A stretch of DNA of 64,000 nt from Bemisia tabaci (taxonomy: Eukaryota > Arthropoda > Insecta > Hemiptera > Aleyrodidae): positions 4,774,001-4,838,000 of the forward strand of contig NC_092800.1 in assembly GCF_918797505.1 (NCBI RefSeq), written 5' to 3'. The notes beneath the pieces were generated by a model, which saw nothing but the letters and a program-made list of their open reading frames with translations, was not told the DNA's origin and made no database searches. This document shows positions 59,641 to 64,000 of this stretch, in pieces; positions within the stretch are counted from its first letter, which is position 1; every line of letters starts with the position of its first letter. Made by a program: the position numbers and the translations under genes.

Positions 59641-59905
59641 CAACACCACGATCGGGGGCGTTAAATAATTAAAGTCCCGCCGATGCTGAGTGCGAAGGTT
59701 ACGAATCGAAAGCCGCGCAGCGCGGCAACGAAAAACGAGGAGTGCACTGCACTGCACCCCCGTCCCCCCATCTCGCGGCCCCTTATTTCGCAGACGCGGC
59801 CGAGGCGGGGGAGAGGGGGGGGGGGAAGACCGCGAATGCGCCGGCTTCAGCGGCACACTTACTCTCGGCCATAAATCGTCCGTACTCAACAAGTAGCACT
59901 TCTTT
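59641..59905. promoter_or_regulatory. GC-rich island with CCATAAA
   Basis: GTTAAATAATTAAAGTCCCG, a G run (59816-59824) and CTCGGCCATAAATCG (CCATAAA at 59869). Frames in four phases are compositional. Candidate enhancer. Confidence 0.32.
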
Positions 59906-60204
59906 ATTGCTCTTAACTCAAAGCGTAAAGTACATGTGACCGCTTGTATAATAACTCATTGAAACATGCGTATAGCTCCACCGTTGCGCGATCTATGAAT
60001 CGGGGATGAGTCCGGTTGGTTTTGACCGTGAAGGCGTGTGCTTTCAGCACACCGCGGTGGGTAAATTCCTCGTGGTTAGCTGTAGAGTTCCTATACGGGG
60101 AGAGTAAATAGTAAATGCTAACGCAAAATTTTACCTGTTACATAATCCCTTTTCTTCACTCGTTACTTTTGGTCATAAGAATTCACTTAACTGCAATGAT
60201 TGAA

Positions 60205-60482
60205 AAATCGTAAGTTTGCTCCATAAAGGAAAGTAAACAAATTCCAATGTTGCCAAATTTCCCCGCGCAAATCGCACTTTAACCAACCCAACCAAAATCC
60301 TTCATTTTGGGAATTTCAAATTGAAAATTTCACCGATTTTCCCACTACTTTTATGCAAAAACAGACAAATTTTGAACAAGAATTGCACTGGTACATTTTG
60401 GTAAAATATTGGAATGTTTGAGTCAATTTTGCAATCTTGGAATGTAGTTACGTTACTTCGTCCAGGAAACGACGAAATACTG
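60205..60482. mobile_element. MITE family J copy
   Basis: CAATGTTGCCAAATTTCCCC.. and ..TTTTGCAATCTTGGAATG, with ends near GGAAAGTAAAC and CGTCCAGGAAACGACG. Confidence 0.6.
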
Positions 60483-60641
60483 TATAAGTTAGTTGAATGA
60501 AGTTTGAAGACTTTAATTCTGTAGGTTTTGAGCCCTCCAATTTGAAACTTCATCCCTAACGTTTCAAAAGTAAGATAAAAAAATGAAATCAACACGAAAC
60601 AGAGTATCTTTTTCTAAAAGTTTACAGAAAAACTAACTTAC

Positions 60642-60717
60642 AGCGTGGAGTGCCTCTCCAGAATCACAAACGGAACGATGCTCCGACGGATATTCGCGCG
60701 AAACTGACCGAGATGAG
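60642..60717 (-). CDS. Possible small exon within the Antp intron region
   Basis: Minus-strand 76-base segment between a strong acceptor (GTGTTCCTTCTTAG) and a strong donor (CACGCT|GTAAGTT). Two frames are open, one reading SSRSVSREYPSEHRSVCDSG, and neither resembles known Antp sequence. It could be a cassette or 5' UTR exon of Antp, an exon of another transcript, or chance. The plus strand also has an acceptor-like ACTTACAG followed by a 25-codon frame to TAA at 60718. Confidence 0.25.
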
Positions 60718-61680
60718 CTAAGAAGGAACACGCCTAGAGGCTCTCTTCAATGAGATGCAGGGAACAATATGATGGGAAAGTAAAAAAACCTAAATCCAGG
60801 AAACCCACGGAGGCATTCAAATTCCGTGTCGGCAAAACGGCTGGCGTGACAAAAAAGGTAAGGAAGTAAAAACGTAAAAAAAGGAATGCATATAGGTGCA
60901 GGGGCAAAACAATAGGAGCAGACGAGAAGAAATCAGGTCAACCTTTTGTTTGAGCGTGTGTCACCCTCGACAAAAGGCTAATCTCGATGCGGAATGAAAA
61001 GACAGTATTGGAAAGACTGATGCAACAGTGACGCAATTGTCAACCTATTGAGAGACACTCCCTGGGAGTCACCCACCAGGAAATCAGCGGAGGAAAGTCT
61101 TTTGTTTCCATCTACGACATCCTTGAGTGAAAGTGCATCGTAGCAGCTGCTTGGGGACGAATATTCCGAATTATCTCTTCGGGTTCTCTCACTTTAGCGT
61201 ATATCTCTCCACGATAGAATATCACTCTTAATTTCAGTAAAGCCAAGAAACGTACCGTGGGGAAAAGTTATGTCCCAGAAGAGAGATTCACGCGTCAGAA
61301 AACATTAAATATCTTAGTTAGGAATTAGTTTAAGTAATTTTCGATGCAAGAATCGTGTTAAGCGTCAAATTTTGATTAAGAAACATGTATCAGAACGCTT
61401 AACTTTGTACCTTGTCCAGTGGTCCATTCAAGATTCTCTCGGAGACTTAAACGAAAGGATAAGAAGATAGTATCGAAACTCTAAATCAGTTAAGATCTGG
61501 ATCAGCATAACTTGCAAACAGGGGAATCCAAAGAAATTCAATTAAGAACCCTCGAGAAGAAAATTGTGGCGTTTCAGTACTACCCGGAGCACGCCGACGA
61601 ATGATACAAATAAAAAATGACCTTCAGAGAATGGATTAAAGAGCTGAAAAGACTCCAGCCGATTAAAATCACAAGTAATG
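60718..61680. other. No gene confirmed; 47-bp dispersed repeat
   Basis: AAGATTCTCTCGGAGACTTA.. at 61430-61477 recurs at 61881-61929 as AAGATTCTCCCGGAGACTTA.. with three mismatches. The segment 60730-61200 is GC-richer than the intron average but has no long frame. Confidence 0.5.
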
Positions 61681-61844
61681 CAGTAGCGAGGCGTGCATGA
61701 TGGACTATCGATATTTCCCCATTCGAAACCATGGTAAAAAATCGATTATTAAGGCGTTTATTACAAACAGCCTATATATCGAACCTTTTTTATAAGATTA
61801 AATGACAGATCAATCGATATATCGCAGAGCACGCCACGCCACTG
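61681..61844. mobile_element. MITE with CAGTGGCGTGGCGTGC-type ends (hAT-like)
   Basis: CAGTAGCGAGGCGTGC at the left and GCACGCCACGCCACTG at the right. Inner AATCGATTA and ATCGATATATCG. CAGNG ends are typical of hAT; a clean 8-bp duplication is not visible (AAGTAATG versus AATAATCG). Confidence 0.6.
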
Positions 61845-62010
61845 AATAATCGACGGCTGCTACATAGGCTGAGAGAATTGAAGATTCTCCCGGAGACTTA
61901 AACGAAAGGATAAGAAGATAGCCTCGAAAATTCAACCTGTCAGCGCGGCATGGCATGGCTACTCGCCTGATCTAAGCGTGGCCACCGCAGAATCCACGCA
62001 GCGGGCTACA

Positions 62011-62263
62011 CTGCCGTGCTAAGGAAAAACGCCGTATGAACTTTCAGGCGTTGCCAAATTACCTCTGATAAAATACGAATTTATTGGGGAAATTGCAAGT
62101 ATTTTTCTTCCAATTTTTTAGATTGTTTTGTTCCAAATTTAATCTTAAATATCTGAAAATGTAAAGGAAAAATATGCATACATTTCGTCAAAAATACATG
62201 TTTTATCCGGGGAAATTTGGCAACTCTCGAATGTCCATACGGCGTTCTTCCTTAGCACGGCAG
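62011..62263. mobile_element. MITE family A copy (best preserved)
   Basis: CTGCCGTGCTAAGGAAAAAC.. to ..TTCCTTAGCACGGCAG with TACA directly repeated on both sides; the reference copy for the family. Confidence 0.88.
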
Positions 62264-62514
62264 TACAGCGAAACGACGGATTTTCTAGGTCCATTTGTTA
62301 CGTAAGACCCCAGACGGAGGCGAAGCCGTCATGATGTCACCGTGGACAATGGACTTGGATTAAGATGTCTCAGGTAAAAATGTGATAAGGGTTGAACATT
62401 AATAAATGCCGGCTCGGCTATTCAGGAAATCACCATCCGAAAAGCGCTTTTGACCGAGGTCAGGGCTCTCGGGCACTAATGAAAGGTCATGATTTATTCT
62501 ATGACATCAGTTAC

Positions 62515-62724
62515 CTGCCCTGTTTGATGTCTCTGTTTCGAAAATATTGTTCTCGGATTTCTGCTTCGGTGCCTGGTGTTTTTTTTGAAGGGCGTTTTGG
62601 GTTTTTGATGTGGAGGAGCTCGCAACCTTTGAAGTGCGTGTGGATTTTGTCGGCATTTAGAAAACATTTTTTAACTTGGTTGGCTGATCTAGCCATTAAA
62701 AGCTTTTCACGAACACTTTGTTGG
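62515..62724 (-). CDS. Possible exon of an unrecognised gene within the Antp intron region
   Basis: On the minus strand an acceptor-like TCTTCATTCAAG and a donor GGCAG|GTAACT bound 210 bases with one open frame of 69 codons. It includes MARSANQVKKCFLNADKIH, a basic proline-lysine stretch (KNPKRPSKKTPG) and EIREQYFRNRDIKQG. Codons end in C or G more often than in the flanks. An overlapping plus-strand frame of 113 codons (62392-62733) exists but has poorer composition. It could be an exon of a nested gene or an old transposon piece. No family recognised. Confidence 0.3.
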
Positions 62725-63601
62725 CTTGAATGAAGACATTCATCATTTTAAAATATCATCCTTAATTTTCATATTCTTATATGTTTTCCTGTTGATTGCT
62801 TGGAGGTTGCTAATTGCTAATAAGTTTGCAATAAGATAGATTTAAGGCTGAATTTATATACTATATACTATAATATACTTATATATTATTTTATAGGCAG
62901 AACTATTATATTTGCTTAATTTTTGGCACTTTTGTCTATATTAAACAAGTAAATTGAGAGCGTCATATTTCAAAGAGAGAAGAAAATGGGTCAGTTTTCT
63001 TGGTCACCTTGTCGTATTTTGACGAATCTTCAAAAACAACATGATGGCGTTTGATTGAACGACAAATTTCTACTTTCATTATGAAAAGAGCTATTGCCAT
63101 ACGAAGAAACAGTGTATGATGTCATTAATCAATGACGCTGCACTAAGTTGCATTCCTTCATTTCTTCCGCGTTGGTCTCATTAGTGAGCCATACTTGGAA
63201 TCCAGAAAAAAGTTTACCCATCTTTAATTGACGACCCCGAGGTAGAAGAACTACGATATACAATTGCATGAAGCAAATTTCTCCCACCAATGCCACTAAC
63301 CACTCCTGACCACTAAAGCCACAGACTATGTGCTTCAGCATATTTGGCGAGTGGTAATTTTTTCTTATTATTTTAGCCCGTGCTCAGGCATATTTGGCAA
63401 CTTTCCTGGTGGTGCACGAAACAGTAACTTGCCTTATGAGATCTGAAAATTTGATCACGGACATTGTTTTCACGTGATTGATAGTTTCCCCCAAAAAGTT
63501 TTTACAACTCCTCCCCTTCCCCCACAAATTTGTCACGCAGCCACAACAAGTCGCACTCATTGCAGATCGCGTCATTCGCCGATCAAAGTTACAGGCAAAA
63601 A
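62725..63601. other. No gene seen
   Basis: Very AT-rich at 62750-62960; minus frames 63129-63605 unsupported. Confidence 0.4.
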
Positions 63602-63862
63602 TCAAATGTCATCGTCTTCCAGACGAAAAGACGTAACTCCATTCCAAGGTTGCTAAATTTCCTCGACCAGTTAGTATTTTTCACAAACATGTACAATTCG
63701 TATTCAAATTTTTTATGATTTTTGTATGAGATCTGAAGAAAAACCAGTGAAATTTCCAGTGAGGAATGCCGAAGATTTTCCTGGTTGATATAAAGTTTGC
63801 GAGGAGAAATTTGGCAACAATGGAATTGAGTTCTGTTTTTTTCTTCTGAGAAACGATGATAT
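63602..63862. mobile_element. MITE family J copy
   Basis: CGTCTTCCAGACGAAAAGACG.. with CCAAGGTTGCTAAATTTCC and ..AGGAGAAATTTGGCAACAAT..TTCTGAGAAACGATG. Confidence 0.6.
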
Positions 63863-64000
63863 GTACCCCTAAAGATTTAAAAATTTCTCTTTTGTTTCAG
63901 CATGAGCAAATTTTTAAATAATAAGGTTTTCATGCGTCAAGTAACTCGCGTTTGTCAATACGCCTACTTTTCTTACGCTGCGTTAAAGTCTCTGAGTGAT

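Noticed and set aside
46165..64000. YPWM hexapeptide exon of Antp
   Set aside because: Checked minus-strand TGGATG contexts (for example near 49179, 57444, 57672); none encodes Tyr-Pro-Trp-Met.

Overview
The window is eukaryotic: AT-rich DNA with phased introns, GT/AG splice sites and dense short inverted-repeat transposons, and no bacterial gene organisation. The one gene identified with near certainty is the homeobox exon of Antennapedia (minus strand, 45576-45829). It encodes a complete Antp-type homeodomain and a C-terminus ending in the Antp-like TSPQ. The window is therefore part of an insect Hox cluster. The repeat vocabulary (4-bp-TSD MITEs bounded by CTGCCGTGC/GCACGGCAG and elements with CACTGGAAAA ends) looks like whitefly (Bemisia, Hemiptera) DNA. 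That species guess is from memory and is not proven here.

Layout. 45.83-64 kb is upstream of the homeobox exon on the minus strand and should be the intron in front of it. No YPWM exon or N-terminal Antp coding sequence was found, so the intron is probably longer than 18 kb. It holds GC-rich islands (candidate enhancers, one with three TAATGG-type homeodomain sites within 48 bp), several MITEs, a 0.43 kb foldback, and a few uncertain exon-like segments. 40.84-45.57 kb is AT-rich and almost free of repeats, which fits a long Antp 3' UTR plus flank. 1-40 kb is the 3' (anterior, Scr-ward) side of Antp. No second homeobox is visible in it. It is packed with MITEs, long inverted repeats, a 280-bp satellite of three units, a segmental duplication and more GC-rich islands.

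Within this flank there are short coding-like exons that match no Hox gene. On the minus strand three exons join in phase (24486-24537, 12836-13059, 8958-9162) into about 152 codons of an unrecognised cysteine-containing protein. Further short ATG exons with strong donors at 38944-38987 and 19243-19300 could be alternative starts. On the plus strand there is a signal-peptide exon ending in Cys-Tyr-Arg-Cys (11113-11186, Ly6-like start) and a small secreted-peptide-like 3' exon directly abutting a MITE (6617-6783).

Most long open frames in the window are not genes. They are reading frames through palindromes, tandem repeats or GC-rich non-coding islands. Exon calls other than Antp rest on splice signals, phase compatibility and codon composition only; RNA-seq would settle them.
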